From NCBI RefSeq assembly GCF_002197845.1, contig NZ_NIDE01000017.1, positions 248,001 through 312,000 of the forward strand: a DNA stretch of 64,000 nt. The letters run 5' to 3'. The position numbers and the translations under genes were made by a program. This document shows positions 18,396 through 29,081 of the stretch, piece after piece (the first letter of the stretch is position 1; each line of letters starts with the position of its first letter). Source of the DNA: Fimbriiglobus ruber (GTDB taxonomy: Bacteria > Planctomycetota > Planctomycetia > Gemmatales > Gemmataceae). Below the pieces are notes generated by a model that was not told where the DNA came from, made no database searches, and worked only from the letters and a program-made list of their open reading frames with translations.

Positions 18396-18467
18396 GCAGG
18401 GGTGGAGTAGCAGACAACTCGTCGGGCTAATCCCCCGAAGCCGTGGGTGCGAATCCCACCCCCTGCG
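18396..18467 (+). tRNA. tRNA-like gene, diverged initiator type, anticodon AAT
   Basis: Every stem pairs perfectly: acceptor GCAGGGG/CCCCTGC, D GAGT/ACTC, anticodon TCGGG/CCCGA, T GTGGG/CCCAC. Most invariant positions are present (T8, A14, G15 with C48, G18, A21, T33, G53, T54, C56, A58, C61). Departures are A for G19, G for T55 and C at 37. The anticodon loop CTAATCC gives AAT. Three G-C pairs in the anticodon stem and A11:T24 are hallmarks of bacterial initiator tRNA, and TGGAG, CTCGTCGGGCT and CCCGAAG match initiator tRNA closely. The initiator C1/A72 mismatch is absent (G1-C72), and CCA is not encoded. It may be a special tRNA or a decayed copy. Confidence 0.7.
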
Positions 18468-18573
18468 CTCGGCACCTTACGGGCTACCACTTTAGAAGTG
18501 CGTACCGGCCGCCCGCCAACGCCATCTCCATCCAAGCGGATGGCGGCGCGGGAATCATGACCGTCATCGGTGC

Positions 18574-18598
18574 GCTCGCCGGTTCTCTGCCGGCGAGC
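18574..18598. repeat. Small perfect hairpin
   Basis: GCTCGCCGG and CCGGCGAGC form a 9-bp stem around a seven-base loop. It lies between the tRNA-like gene and the terminator below, and could end the tRNA-like transcript, but no T-run follows. Confidence 0.5.
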
Positions 18599-18637
18599 CC
18601 GCACTTTGGTGTGTGAAGCCCACGCGAAACGAAATAA

Positions 18638-18659
18638 CCCGCTCCGAAATGGGAGCGGG
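18638..18659 (-). terminator. Terminator for the LEA-like gene
   Basis: The stem CCCGCTCC/GGGAGCGGG is followed on the minus strand by TTATTTCGTTTCG. It lies 28 bp after the stop of the gene at 18687. Confidence 0.6.
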
Positions 18660-18686
18660 CCATTATTGAGCAACCGGCGGCGCGGA

Positions 18687-18875
18687 TCACGCCCCACTTT
18701 TGTCCTTTAATTTCTGTCCGGCGTCTTTGGCCGCCTGACCGGCGCTGTGGGCCGCGTCGGCCGCTTTCTGGGCGACCTTGTCGGCCCCATCTTGGATCTT
18801 TTCGCCCGCCTTTTTGGCCGCGTCCTTCGCGGCCTGACCGGCGTCTTCGATTTTCCCTTTGATGGTATCTGCCAT
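18687..18875 (-). CDS. Small LEA-like amphipathic helical protein, 62 aa
   Basis: The product is made of alanine-, lysine- and aspartate-rich 11-residue-like repeats (AGQAAKDAAKKAGEKIQDGA and KAADAAHSAGQAAKDAGQK). This is the composition of late-embryogenesis-abundant and CsbD-like stress proteins, which fold into amphipathic helices and protect during drying or osmotic stress. The start has a GGAGA upstream. It is probably expressed alone. Confidence 0.7.
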   Translation of the reverse strand: MADTIKGKIEDAGQAAKDAAKKAGEKIQDGADKVAQKAADAAHSAGQAAKDAGQKLKDKSGA

Positions 18876-19794
18876 GATCGGTCTCCTTGGGGATGCCGGG
18901 GTTGTCCGGCCTCAAAACAATAAGCAAACCCTGCGCCGGCCTGTGGGCATTCTCCTTGACGTCGAACGCGGCGGCGCATTGCCGGACTCGTTTTCATCCC
19001 CCGCAGACGGTGGCCACTCTTTGCCGTGTCAGGTGGGCGGTCTGCCGTGTCGGTCTCGTGGGCAGATCAAGAAATGTCGCCGCCCGCGCCAGGGAGGCAC
19101 GGGCACCTCAAACCTAACGCGGGCGGTGTCCCCGGGTGAACAGGGACTCGAGCAAAACGAATGAGAACGTCCGACCTATGAATAGGTCAGGTCGACTCCA
19201 CGGATTAAAAAGGCTGGGCAGGCAGATTGAGATAAACAGCATAGCAGACGAGGATTGGGTCGGGAGCAATTTCAGATTAATTTCACAATCACAGTAAAAA
19301 TCAGCAATCACGAAACTCTGATACTCGTCCTGTTTTTGTAGGCTTCTTTTCAATGTCGGGAAACTCGGCAGGCATCGGCCACGAGTCGGAGTTTTTCACT
19401 TCGCCCTGTTGCCTTCCATGTGTGTTGTGGGATACAGTTCTATCAGACCGGCCGCGATTCCTTGACTGATTGGGCGACAGTCAGGGGATCTGTGGCCGGT
19501 CTTTTTTTGCGCACCTTGCATCTCTTGTGTTCCGGCTTTACCGATTCGTGTGAACTGCGGGTTTCAATCTGCTCAGGTTCTCCATCAAAATCAGCACATT
19601 CCGCTGTAATTCCCCATTCTTTGGCGACGGCTCCTGAATTGCTACTCCCCTGGTGATCATTCGGACTTCCATCCGGTGGGCCTGGGCTTCGCGACAGCGA
19701 GGACGTACAGCGTACCGCCGGGGTCGGGATGATCACCACGCCAGCTGGGGACGAGGCTGGCGGTTAAGCTCGATGATCGATCCAGGAGTTTTTG
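18876..19794. other. Gene-poor, AT-richer stretch
   Basis: No supported protein gene lies in these 919 bases. It contains a short palindrome GACCTAT/ATAGGTC near 19175, the hairpin at 19445-19508, and a 10-bp inverted repeat TGGTGATCAT (19651-19660) with ATGATCACCA (19729-19738). Composition is clearly less GC-rich than the flanks, which suggests regulatory RNA or foreign DNA. Confidence 0.5.
19445..19508 (+). ncRNA. Large hairpin with T-run: small RNA or terminator
   Basis: The outer stem AGACCGGCC/GGCCGGTCT encloses an inner stem CCTTGACTG/CAGTCAGGG with one wobble pair, and seven T residues follow at 19502-19508. No gene precedes it on this strand, so a short self-standing RNA ending here is possible. 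TTGCCT upstream with a weak -10 (ATACAG, 17-base spacing) may be its promoter. Confidence 0.45.
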
Positions 19795-20268
19795 ATGTTT
19801 AACTACTTGCTCGGCACCGCGGTCGTTTTCTCGGCGTTCGTGGCAACGGCTTCCGCCGAGGACGCCAAAGCCCCGACCGCCAAATGCCTTGACGGCGCGT
19901 GGACGGTGGTGTGCTTCGAGAAGAACGGCCAACCGCAGGCCGACGCCAAAGGGATGACCGTCAAGGCGGACGGCGGGGTCATTACCTGCTCCGGCCGTGA
20001 CGGCAAGCCGGCCATGACCCTGAAACTCGCGTTCGGACCGAATGGGACGATTCAGGTCACCGAAGGATCGAGTGATGCAGCCGCGACCCCGTTGGCGGCC
20101 AAAGCCGGTGTGTACGTCCTGACCGAAGGCTACCTGGCGATTTGCGTCCACGCCGACGCCACGGCGGCCGGCGCGGACCAGAAAACGGCGGCCGACGCCC
20201 CAAACGCCAAATCGCACTGCAGTGTGATCCTGAAGCGCGAAGGCGCGCAGCCGAACAACGAGAAATAA
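19795..20268 (+). CDS. Small secreted protein, TIGR03067-like
   Basis: ATG 19795 follows AGGAG by eight bases. The 157-residue product has a signal peptide (YLLGTAVVFSAFVATASAED) and then a beta-rich domain beginning DGAWTVVCFEKNGQPQADAK, which is the opening of the planctomycete TIGR03067 family (a lipocalin-like fold of unknown role). Two cysteine pairs are possible (C34, C42 and later ones). It has its own strong terminator at 20303 and is probably a single-gene unit. Confidence 0.7.
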   Translation: MFNYLLGTAVVFSAFVATASAEDAKAPTAKCLDGAWTVVCFEKNGQPQADAKGMTVKADGGVITCSGRDGKPAMTLKLAFGPNGTIQVTEGSSDAAATPLAAKAGVYVLTEGYLAICVHADATAAGADQKTAADAPNAKSHCSVILKREGAQPNNEK

Positions 20269-20302
20269 TACGACCGACTGAATCGCAGATTAATCGCAGA
20301 AG

Positions 20303-20331
20303 CAGCCCGGGAGAAATCCCGGGCTGTTTTT
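20303..20331 (+). terminator. Strong intrinsic terminator
   Basis: The ten-bp stem CAGCCCGGGA/TCCCGGGCTG with a GAAA loop is followed by TTTTT. It lies 35 bp after the TIGR03067-like gene. About 390 bp without a gene follows before the histidine kinase. Confidence 0.9.
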
Positions 20332-20722
20332 GTAGTGTGCCAGGCATGTTGTGATTGAGATGGTCGTTGGCTTTGTTGATCGCGGCCGAGACATCGCCAG
20401 TGGGCAAATTTCTGGCCACACAAATTCGCCCACGTTCGCTATTGGTGGTGAAAGAATCAGACGCCGTAGTGGGGGAAAATAAAGGAAATCATTCGGTCCC
20501 CGAGGTGTCGGGGGTTCCGACCAATCAGTCTTTGGGGAGCCCGAGTCAGGCAAAAAATGCAAAATTCATCGCGCGGGCCAAATTTCAATCGCTTAGGCGG
20601 TGCTAAAGGTTATAATGTCGGCTTTGTTGCCTGGCCGGGCGGGTGTTCGTCCGACTCGCCCGCGCCCTCGAACAATGAATTCCCGCCCTATTCGGTCGCC
20701 TCCACCGAATCCGCGGCCCGCC

Positions 20723-22402
<1,680 letters not shown>

Positions 22403-22544
22403 GTGCGATTCGGACGAGAGCGATCCGTGCTGAAGCGGAGAGACGTGTGATCGCTTTCAATGGGGCCGCGTCGTGCGGCACCTTTCTCTCACCCCATCCC
22501 CAGAACGCCTATCGCTGAACTCTTTTGGGGTGGCTTGTGACACC

Positions 22545-23006
22545 TCATCGAGTCAAGACAGGTGTTCCTGTCGGCAGCTTGCTCTCATTCGGAATACCAG
22601 GAATAGAAAGCTGATTGGCAGTGACGGGCGCTTCCTTTGGTGCTTCGGCCTTCGCGGGTGCGTTCTGGGTGAGCTTTTCGATCCGCTGTTTCTGCTTCTC
22701 GGCCTTGGTCTGGAGGATTTTGAGCATCGCCTGCTCTTTCTTCTCCAACTCGGCCTTTTGAACGCGGATGCCGTCGATCGCATCGAGCAACTGGTCGATG
22801 GTCAAGTCGTCTGGTTTGGGTGCAGCCGGCGGTGCAGGCGGTACCGAGGCAGTCGGAGGTGCAGGATCCACCCGGGGTTCGTGACGAGGGAGAAACACAG
22901 GGGCGGGAGGAGACGGTGCCTGTACGTTCACCTGTGCGAAAGCCAGCCCGCATACGGCGAAAGCGGCACAACTCACAACCATCGCGATCAGCTTCTTGCT
23001 CTTCAT
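22545..23006 (-). CDS. Secreted proline-rich/coiled-coil protein
   Basis: ATG 23006 is preceded by GAGGAGGG. The 153-residue product has a signal peptide (LIAMVVSCAAFAVCGLAFA), a proline-rich linker (PSPPAPVFLPRHEP and PPAPPAAPKP), a predicted coiled coil at ~75-115 (LELEKKEQAMLKIL-type lysine/glutamate pattern) and a short tail. I do not recognise the family. It could be a periplasmic spacer or adaptor. It is followed on the same strand by no close gene. Confidence 0.65.
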   Translation of the reverse strand: MKSKKLIAMVVSCAAFAVCGLAFAQVNVQAPSPPAPVFLPRHEPRVDPAPPTASVPPAPPAAPKPDDLTIDQLLDAIDGIRVQKAELEKKEQAMLKILQTKAEKQKQRIEKLTQNAPAKAEAPKEAPVTANQLSIPGIPNESKLPTGTPVLTR

Positions 23007-23156
23007 GTGGCCCTCCTCAAAACGGATTCGGGACACACGAGCGTAAATCCGCCCGTCGCCGGACGCAAGCCCGGCTCCTTGAGCTTCCGCGCCTCCGCGT
23101 CTCGGTCCGTCGGAACCGCGACACCAGATCGTCAGTTCGGTTACGCATCCTGCCAG

Positions 23157-23627
23157 TCAGCGAATGTCGATGTCGAACACCACCGGTTGCGCGCCGATGG
23201 TCGCGCGGAGCGGGGTGTTGTTGATGCTGCCGTAGTTGGGCGGGATGCGCAGGGCCTTCCGCGCTTCCTCTTCCAGACGTCTGGCCTGCTCGGGCGAGAC
23301 CGGCATCGTCCCCTTGCCACGTGGCGCCATCTGTTTGGCCGCGTTGAGGTCGAGAACGAGTACCCGGTGCGTACCCGGCACGGCTCCCGGGCTCCCGCCC
23401 TCGATTTGCAGCCGATAGCGGCCCGCCGCGTCGGTCTTGCCCGTGGCCCGCGGCCCGACCGTCTTGCTGTCCGGGTCCGCCAGGAAAACGACTTCGATGT
23501 CGTTTTGCGGTTTCCCGTTCTTGGTGACAGTTCCTTCGACCGGGATCGTGGGAAACTTCTGTTCGCAACCGGCGGCCACGAGCAGACCGGCCCCGAAAAG
23601 TATGACGCAAGCGGCGCTGCGGGCCAT
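23157..23627 (-). CDS. Lipoprotein with carboxypeptidase-regulatory-like fold
   Basis: This 156-residue protein has a lipobox near residue 21 (LLVAAGC), so it is probably lipid-anchored. The mature part begins PVEGTVTKNGKPQNDIEVVF and contains GKTDAAGRYRL, the pattern of small transthyretin-like/CarboxypepD_reg domains that occur in great numbers in planctomycetes next to DUF1559 genes. The prepilin-like gene lies 149 bp upstream on the same strand, in the usual arrangement. The role of the pair is unknown. Confidence 0.85.
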   Translation of the reverse strand: MARSAACVILFGAGLLVAAGCEQKFPTIPVEGTVTKNGKPQNDIEVVFLADPDSKTVGPRATGKTDAAGRYRLQIEGGSPGAVPGTHRVLVLDLNAAKQMAPRGKGTMPVSPEQARRLEEEARKALRIPPNYGSINNTPLRATIGAQPVVFDIDIR

Positions 23628-23776
23628 TTCATTCCCTTTCTTGTTCTCGGCGGGGCACGGCTATGTAGTGTCAAACCCGGCCTTGCGAGGTGTCGTTCGC
23701 CTTTCGGGTGGGTTGCGGCCGCCCCCGGGAACACCGGGGGTCGACCACATCCGACGCCGGGGATGCGTGTCCGGAA

Positions 23777-24724
23777 TCAGAACGCGGACCCGGGAATCAC
23801 CTCGCCGCCCGAGATCGTACTCAGGGCGGGCAGCAGTGTCGGTGTGCTGTTGACGGAGTTCGAGATGAAGCGGCCCGACCCGTCGCAGAACAGGAAATTC
23901 GCTCCCTGAGGGTGGCCGCTCCCGTAAGCCCATCCCTTCGACGCGACCTGGCTGATGTCGCAGGAAGATGTGCATGCGGGGAGTTGCAGATTCAGGGGGT
24001 AAAATCCGTCCCCCCAGGGCCCGTCGAAATTCGTCATGAGCGATGTCGAATAGAGCGCGTAGAACGGGCACCCCGCATAGCTCGGCCCGAGGAGGCCGAC
24101 GATCGTGGCGACGTACGCGTTCCAGTTGGGGTCGGTGTTATACCGTTCGCCGAACATAATCGTGTTGGACGTGCCGTCGGTGATGCGGACGACCGTCACC
24201 GGCGACGAGGGGAGGAACGTGACGGGCGAAGGGTTCGGGACGAAGACGCCGTCGGTGCCCTGGGCCGTTACCCCGAAGGCCAGCGCCCCGAAGTTCCCCA
24301 TGTAACTCGTCAAGCCCGTGTAGTAACCCTGGAAACCGACGGTCGCCGGATTGGGGAGCGCGTCCGACGGGCAAACCAGCACGGAGAGCGGCGTCGAGAT
24401 CGGCCCGTTGGGGACCGTCGGGTCGGGGTTCGTCAGCAACTGGTTGTAGAGGGCCGTTTGCTCCAGGAATGGCAACAGGGCGACGAATTGGTTGGAATAG
24501 GTGGAACTCGCGAACGGGAAACCGTTGTTGGCATCGTGGTAATTGTGCGCAGCCAGGCCGAGTTGCTTGAGGTTGTTCATGCACTTGGCCCGGCTCGCCG
24601 CCTCCCGCACCTTCTGGACGGCGGGCAGGAGCAAGCCGATCAGGATCGCGATGATCGCGATCACCACCAGCAGCTCGATGAGCGTGAACCCGCCCCTACC
24701 GATGTTGGCTTTCCAACGTCGCAT
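23777..24724 (-). CDS. DUF1559 prepilin-like protein
   Basis: The 315-residue product begins with a type IV pilin-like signal: short basic leader, [20 protein letters not shown] cleaved before F, then [20 protein letters not shown], which are the DUF1559 (SBP_bac_10) hallmarks. The C-terminal end carries [18 protein letters not shown], the conserved H-x(9)-D-G region. ATG 24724 is chosen because it gives a short leader before the processing site. Length is normal. It would be secreted and processed by a prepilin peptidase. The paired lipoprotein lies just downstream. Confidence 0.95.
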   Translation of the reverse strand: MRRWKANIGRGGFTLIELLVVIAIIAILIGLLLPAVQKVREAASRAKCMNNLKQLGLAAHNYHDANNGFPFASSTYSNQFVALLPFLEQTALYNQLLTNPDPTVPNGPISTPLSVLVCPSDALPNPATVGFQGYYTGLTSYMGNFGALAFGVTAQGTDGVFVPNPSPVTFLPSSPVTVVRITDGTSNTIMFGERYNTDPNWNAYVATIVGLLGPSYAGCPFYALYSTSLMTNFDGPWGDGFYPLNLQLPACTSSCDISQVASKGWAYGSGHPQGANFLFCDGSGRFISNSVNSTPTLLPALSTISGGEVIPGSAF

Positions 24725-24970
24725 GGTTGTCTCCGATGAATCGCCGAGGAATGAAAAACCGTCTCGCTGCTGACCAGATCGTCCTCTGTCGAGGTCGTCC
24801 CCGACGAGAACGTGATCGCGCGACACCCGCGAGCAGGTGTCGTCAATACAACGGCCAGGAAACGATGAGGAGAGAGGAGTTTCCAGACCGCGTGCCCCGT
24901 TCGGGGGCACGGCCGAGTACCTTCGCGTTTTCCTTTTGAACCCCGAGTCGGGGTTCGCCGCTTCCGCCAT

Positions 24971-27900
24971 TTACTTTTCCGTTCGCAGGCGCTCGAGTGC
25001 CGCCCGGGTGTCCCGCGTCACGGAGGAGCCGGCCGCACCGGCCGCCAGATCCTTGAGTATTTTCCGGGCGTCGGGGGTGCCGATTTGTTCCAGCACTTCG
25101 ACGGCCCGCACCCCACGCAGCGATAGACCGGACGGATTCTTATTGTGTGCGTCCAGCGCCAGGAGGAGGTCTTCGATCCGCCTTTGCACTTCCGGGGATG
25201 CGGCATCCTTCAGGGCCGCACGCAAGGCCGGCTCCGCGATCTCCCCAAGCAGTTTCAACTCCGAGTACGCCTTCTCGCGGGTCGTGAATACCTGATCGTC
25301 CAGATCACGAATGTGTTTGGCGATGACCTCGGGTTCGACCCGCTTGACAGTCGCTTGCAACTGCTTCGCGAGGAACGGCACCGTGCCCAACGGGTCGGCG
25401 GCCAGCGCCCAAAGCGATCGCTGGGCGCGCGCCGCGCCGTCGCTCGCCAGCTCGGCCCAGAGTTCTTCTCGCTCCCGGGCGGCCAATTCGGCCGGGCGGA
25501 GTTGCCCGTTCTGGAGTCTGCCGGTCACGTCCCAGACGAGAACCGTGGTATCGCTACTCCCCGTCGCCAGGCGCCGGCAGTCGGCCGAAAACGCCAGCGA
25601 CCACACCGGCCCCGTGTGGCCGGCAAAGGCGACCCGTTCCTTACCCGTGGCCGTTTCCACCACCCGCACCGACCCGTCGTCCCCGGGCAGCGCAAACGTC
25701 CGGCCGTCTGGGGAAAAGGCCAGAGTCCGTACCCCGCGTTGGGCGTCGTCGACCAACACCCGGGGGGGCCCGACCCGCGGGCCCGACGCGGCCGGTTCGC
25801 CGGGGGAGAGCGGCCAGAAGTGAACCGTATTTTTCAGGCCACTCTCGCTCAGCGAAATCAGCGCGTTGTTTTGAGGGGAAAACGCCAGTCGTGTGAAGGC
25901 ACTGCCCTGCGGCGCCGGCGCGGAGCAGACTTCCTTGCCCGTTGCGGCGTCCCGGATCGAGAGGATCTGTTGTTCGCGGTTGCCGAGGACGGTGGCCAGG
26001 AATTTGCCGTCGGGAGAAAAAGCCGGATAAAGCCCCGCGGCTTTGGCGATCAGATTGCCCGTCGCCGCGTCCCAGAGGTGAACTTCGTTGCCGGGCAGTT
26101 GTCCGCCGGCACACCCCACGACCTTACCATCCGGCGACACGACCAACGATTGCGGCGGTGCGTCGCCGAGTTGCTTGACGTGTCGACCGCGTTCGCGGTC
26201 GGCGCCCCGGTCCCACGTGCGGACGACCGCGACGAAGTTCTCCTGGCCGGTCGGCCAGAACAGGTCGAGCAGGGTCAGGGTCTTGCCGTCCCCGGCGGCC
26301 GCACTCGCCTCGCCAACCGGGACATAACCGTCCATCGTTGCGGTCGGCGGAATTTGCTGCCGTTCTTCCCCCGAGGTCGCGTCCCAGAGCCGCGCGACGC
26401 CGTCCCAGCCGTTGGAGACCAGGGTGCCGTCCGGCAGGAATGTGAGCGAGGTCACCGCCTGGTCGTGTCCCACCAGATTCGAAAGCGCTTCTTTGCCGGT
26501 GGCGGTATCCCACACGCGGACTCGGCCCCGGTCCAGCCCCACGAGTGATTTGCCGTCGGCGGAAAAGGCCATCGTGTCGACGAAGCAGCGGTCGCCCTGG
26601 CAGCGCCGCAGTACCTGGCCCGTGCCCGCATCCCACAGCCGCACCTCGCCCCCGCCGTTCGCTTCGGCGAGTACCTTCCCCCCCGAGGCGACGGCGAGTG
26701 CCTGGATGGGATTCACCTGAAACCGCCGGCCCTTGTTCGGGACCAGTTGCCGCACGATCTGGAACGTGGCCAGGTCGAGGATCGCGACGTCGGTTTCATA
26801 GTCTCGGTCTTTGCGGATCACCTCCCGCTCGAGCACCATTGTGCGGCCGTCCGGGGAGACCGAGGTCGACACGACGGCGCGTTCCAGGTCTAGCTGTCCC
26901 GGTCTCTGGTCGCCCGTCGCGGCGTCCCAGAACGACAGCACATGGCCCTCGACGACCGCTTTGCCCTCGACGACCGCCAGCGTCTTGTCTTCCGCGCCGA
27001 ATGCGATTGTGGAGACGTGCCTGTTCCGGGTGACCACCCACCGCGGCAGCCCGAGGGTCGTGTCCCAGACGTACAACTTGTTATTCACCGCCGATGCCGC
27101 GATTCGCGTCCCGTCGGCCGAGAACACCAGACGGCTCAGGTCTCCGAGTTTCACGTCGGTCGCGGTCAGGACCTTGCCGGTGGCGATCTCCCAGAGGTGC
27201 AGATGCCCACTCACCCCGTCGATGCCCGCCAGTGTTTTCCCGTCCGGGGATATGGCGATCGGCTGCCCCTGCCGTTGGGCGACTCCGAACCGGCGGACGA
27301 GTTTGCCAGACTGCCCGTCCCACAGGCTCGGGGCACTCATCGGACCGGCCGTGACGTACCCTTGACCGCCGCCCGCGATACGAACGGATCGGTATCCGCC
27401 CCCGCCGGGGGAATTGCGAAAGCGGACCGTTCCCAACCGCGCGACCGCGCCCGGCGGTAGCGCGTCGCCATACCGGTCGACGAGTTCGGTCTTGTTGGCT
27501 TGCGGCTTGTGTTCCACGACCGCGGCGGCCGGCGGCTGGTCGCCGTCGGCTTTCTTGTCCGGCACGGCCAGCAGCGTTTGGCAGGCGATCACCCCGGCCG
27601 CCAGCAGTGCCGCCGTACCCGCGAATATGAAACCCATGCCCGTCGAATTTTTGGGCATGTTCGTTAGACCGATTTTGACCAACTGGGCGACGGTCCCCGA
27701 GACCGTCCCGCTGGTTTGTTCCGCAAAAATCATCACCGCCTCGATACTGTGAACGAACAATTTCGCCGGCACCACGGCCCCGTTCGCCGCGGCGCCGAGG
27801 TGCGCAGCCAGCAGCGGCACCGACAGGACGACGCCCCGCCGGGCCAGCCGGTCCGCCAGCAACGCCTTGGCTTTTTCGAGCCGCCCGGCCACGGAGCCGA

Positions 27901-28450
27901 GCGGCACCCCCAGTGCGGCGGCCGTTTCCGCGTGGGTCTTGCTTTGCAAATAGCAGGCGATCAACAGGCGCCGCGGCTCGTCGGGCAGCGCGTCCAGTTC
28001 GGCGTCGATGATGGGCCGAACCTCGTTCCAGCTGGCTTCCATTTCCGGGTCGACGTGGAGAGGATTCATGTTGGCAGCGTGTCGTTCGTGATTCTTGCGG
28101 CGGACCGATTGAGCCATGGCGTTCAGGGCGGTCCGGTAGGCGACCCGGTGCAGCCATCCGCCCAGGGACAGCGGCCCCCCGGCCTCGCCTCGCAACTGGG
28201 CCGCCTTGCGTGCCAGCAAGAGGAAGGTGGCCTGGAAGGCGTCTTCGGCGTCTTGTCCGCGACCCAGGACGCGCCGGCAGATCCGCAGGACCATCGGCCC
28301 GTGCCGGCGCATCAGCTCGGTGAACGCCGGCTCGGACTGCCCCGCCTCGTAGAGGGACAGCAGGTCTTTATCACTGGCATCGCCCAGACAGCCGACTTCG
28401 TCCGACAGGGCCAGGTGATGGAGGTACAAGCCGAGTGTGTGCGTACTCAT
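24971..28450 (-). CDS. ECF sigma factor fused to a WD40 propeller
   Basis: This 1,159-residue protein has three parts. Residues 1-200 are an ECF sigma factor: region 2 (LMRRHGPMVLRICRRVLGRG then DAEDAFQATFLLLARKA) and region 4 (LPDEPRRLLIACYLQSKTHA then TAAALGVPLGSVAGRL). One membrane helix spans ~272-292 (MGFIFAGTAALLAAGVIACQ). Residues ~330-1020 form a WD40 propeller with many SPDGK and LWDAATG repeats. The last ~130 residues look like helical repeats (EKAYSELKLLGEIAEPALR). The sigma part would be in the cytoplasm and the propeller outside. Such fusions are known in planctomycetes and are thought to sense the envelope. Confidence 0.92.
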   Translation of the reverse strand: MSTHTLGLYLHHLALSDEVGCLGDASDKDLLSLYEAGQSEPAFTELMRRHGPMVLRICRRVLGRGQDAEDAFQATFLLLARKAAQLRGEAGGPLSLGGWLHRVAYRTALNAMAQSVRRKNHERHAANMNPLHVDPEMEASWNEVRPIIDAELDALPDEPRRLLIACYLQSKTHAETAAALGVPLGSVAGRLEKAKALLADRLARRGVVLSVPLLAAHLGAAANGAVVPAKLFVHSIEAVMIFAEQTSGTVSGTVAQLVKIGLTNMPKNSTGMGFIFAGTAALLAAGVIACQTLLAVPDKKADGDQPPAAAVVEHKPQANKTELVDRYGDALPPGAVARLGTVRFRNSPGGGGYRSVRIAGGGQGYVTAGPMSAPSLWDGQSGKLVRRFGVAQRQGQPIAISPDGKTLAGIDGVSGHLHLWEIATGKVLTATDVKLGDLSRLVFSADGTRIAASAVNNKLYVWDTTLGLPRWVVTRNRHVSTIAFGAEDKTLAVVEGKAVVEGHVLSFWDAATGDQRPGQLDLERAVVSTSVSPDGRTMVLEREVIRKDRDYETDVAILDLATFQIVRQLVPNKGRRFQVNPIQALAVASGGKVLAEANGGGEVRLWDAGTGQVLRRCQGDRCFVDTMAFSADGKSLVGLDRGRVRVWDTATGKEALSNLVGHDQAVTSLTFLPDGTLVSNGWDGVARLWDATSGEERQQIPPTATMDGYVPVGEASAAAGDGKTLTLLDLFWPTGQENFVAVVRTWDRGADRERGRHVKQLGDAPPQSLVVSPDGKVVGCAGGQLPGNEVHLWDAATGNLIAKAAGLYPAFSPDGKFLATVLGNREQQILSIRDAATGKEVCSAPAPQGSAFTRLAFSPQNNALISLSESGLKNTVHFWPLSPGEPAASGPRVGPPRVLVDDAQRGVRTLAFSPDGRTFALPGDDGSVRVVETATGKERVAFAGHTGPVWSLAFSADCRRLATGSSDTTVLVWDVTGRLQNGQLRPAELAAREREELWAELASDGAARAQRSLWALAADPLGTVPFLAKQLQATVKRVEPEVIAKHIRDLDDQVFTTREKAYSELKLLGEIAEPALRAALKDAASPEVQRRIEDLLLALDAHNKNPSGLSLRGVRAVEVLEQIGTPDARKILKDLAAGAAGSSVTRDTRAALERLRTEK

Positions 28451-29081
28451 GGCTTCCAGGGTTCTCTTGGGATCATCACAGGAGATAACAATCGCCGGCC
28501 GGGTTCAACTTTTACTTTGTGCAAAAAAAGTGGAGATCATGAAGCGGCAGAGGTGGCGACCGCTCATAATTCGTTGGCTGCGTTGATAATCGGTCCCGTC
28601 GTTCCCTTTGCCGCCGCATGAGCTAATTTTTCAATCGGCCACCCGCGGGAATCACGGAGGCTACGTCACCGGCCAGGTACTCGACGTACGTACGGGCGAA
28701 GGAGTAACCGCGCGCTCCGGCCAGCCCGTTAACACCGCCGCGTTTTGCGGCGGCGACGGTGCAATCGATACCAAACCGGGATCACATGTGGCCAACTGAT
28801 CAAAAAGAGTTGATCTCAAACGCGATATGAGTTCTGAAATGTGTAGATACTGTCCACCGGCCGCGGGGCGACGTTGACCGGCCTCTGAACTCGGGCCTAA
28901 TAGCGTCTCCCGCAGCGCGCGATTCGGAACGACCTTACTGCCCCGCGGGGCACCTGTGCCGGGGTGCGACGCGACCCCGATGTCCGCGACCGGGGGCCAC
29001 TCGCGGCGAACCTGGCGGACGTCCGCCGCGGGTGACGGGGCGCTTCGGAAACCCCGGACGATCTGACTCCGGCGTCGAAGA
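28451..29081. other. Gene-free stretch
   Basis: I see no supported gene in these 631 bases. It holds the start region of the sigma-WD40 gene (minus strand) and a small hairpin GATCAA/TTGATC near 28800. A 63-codon frame at 28608-28799 on the plus strand has mixed codon use and no clear ribosome binding site. Confidence 0.4.

Noticed and set aside
19114-19353. Minus-strand 79-residue frame
   Set aside because: No ribosome binding site, no recognisable composition or domain; it lies in AT-richer sequence where chance frames occur.
19651-19738. 10-bp inverted repeat TGGTGATCAT / ATGATCACCA as a riboswitch or operator
   Set aside because: The loop is 68 bases with no clear structure and it sits far from a gene start; noted only.
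28608-28799. Plus-strand 63-residue frame after the sigma-WD40 gene start
   Set aside because: Mixed codon use and no ribosome binding site; kept only as a note in the gene-free region.
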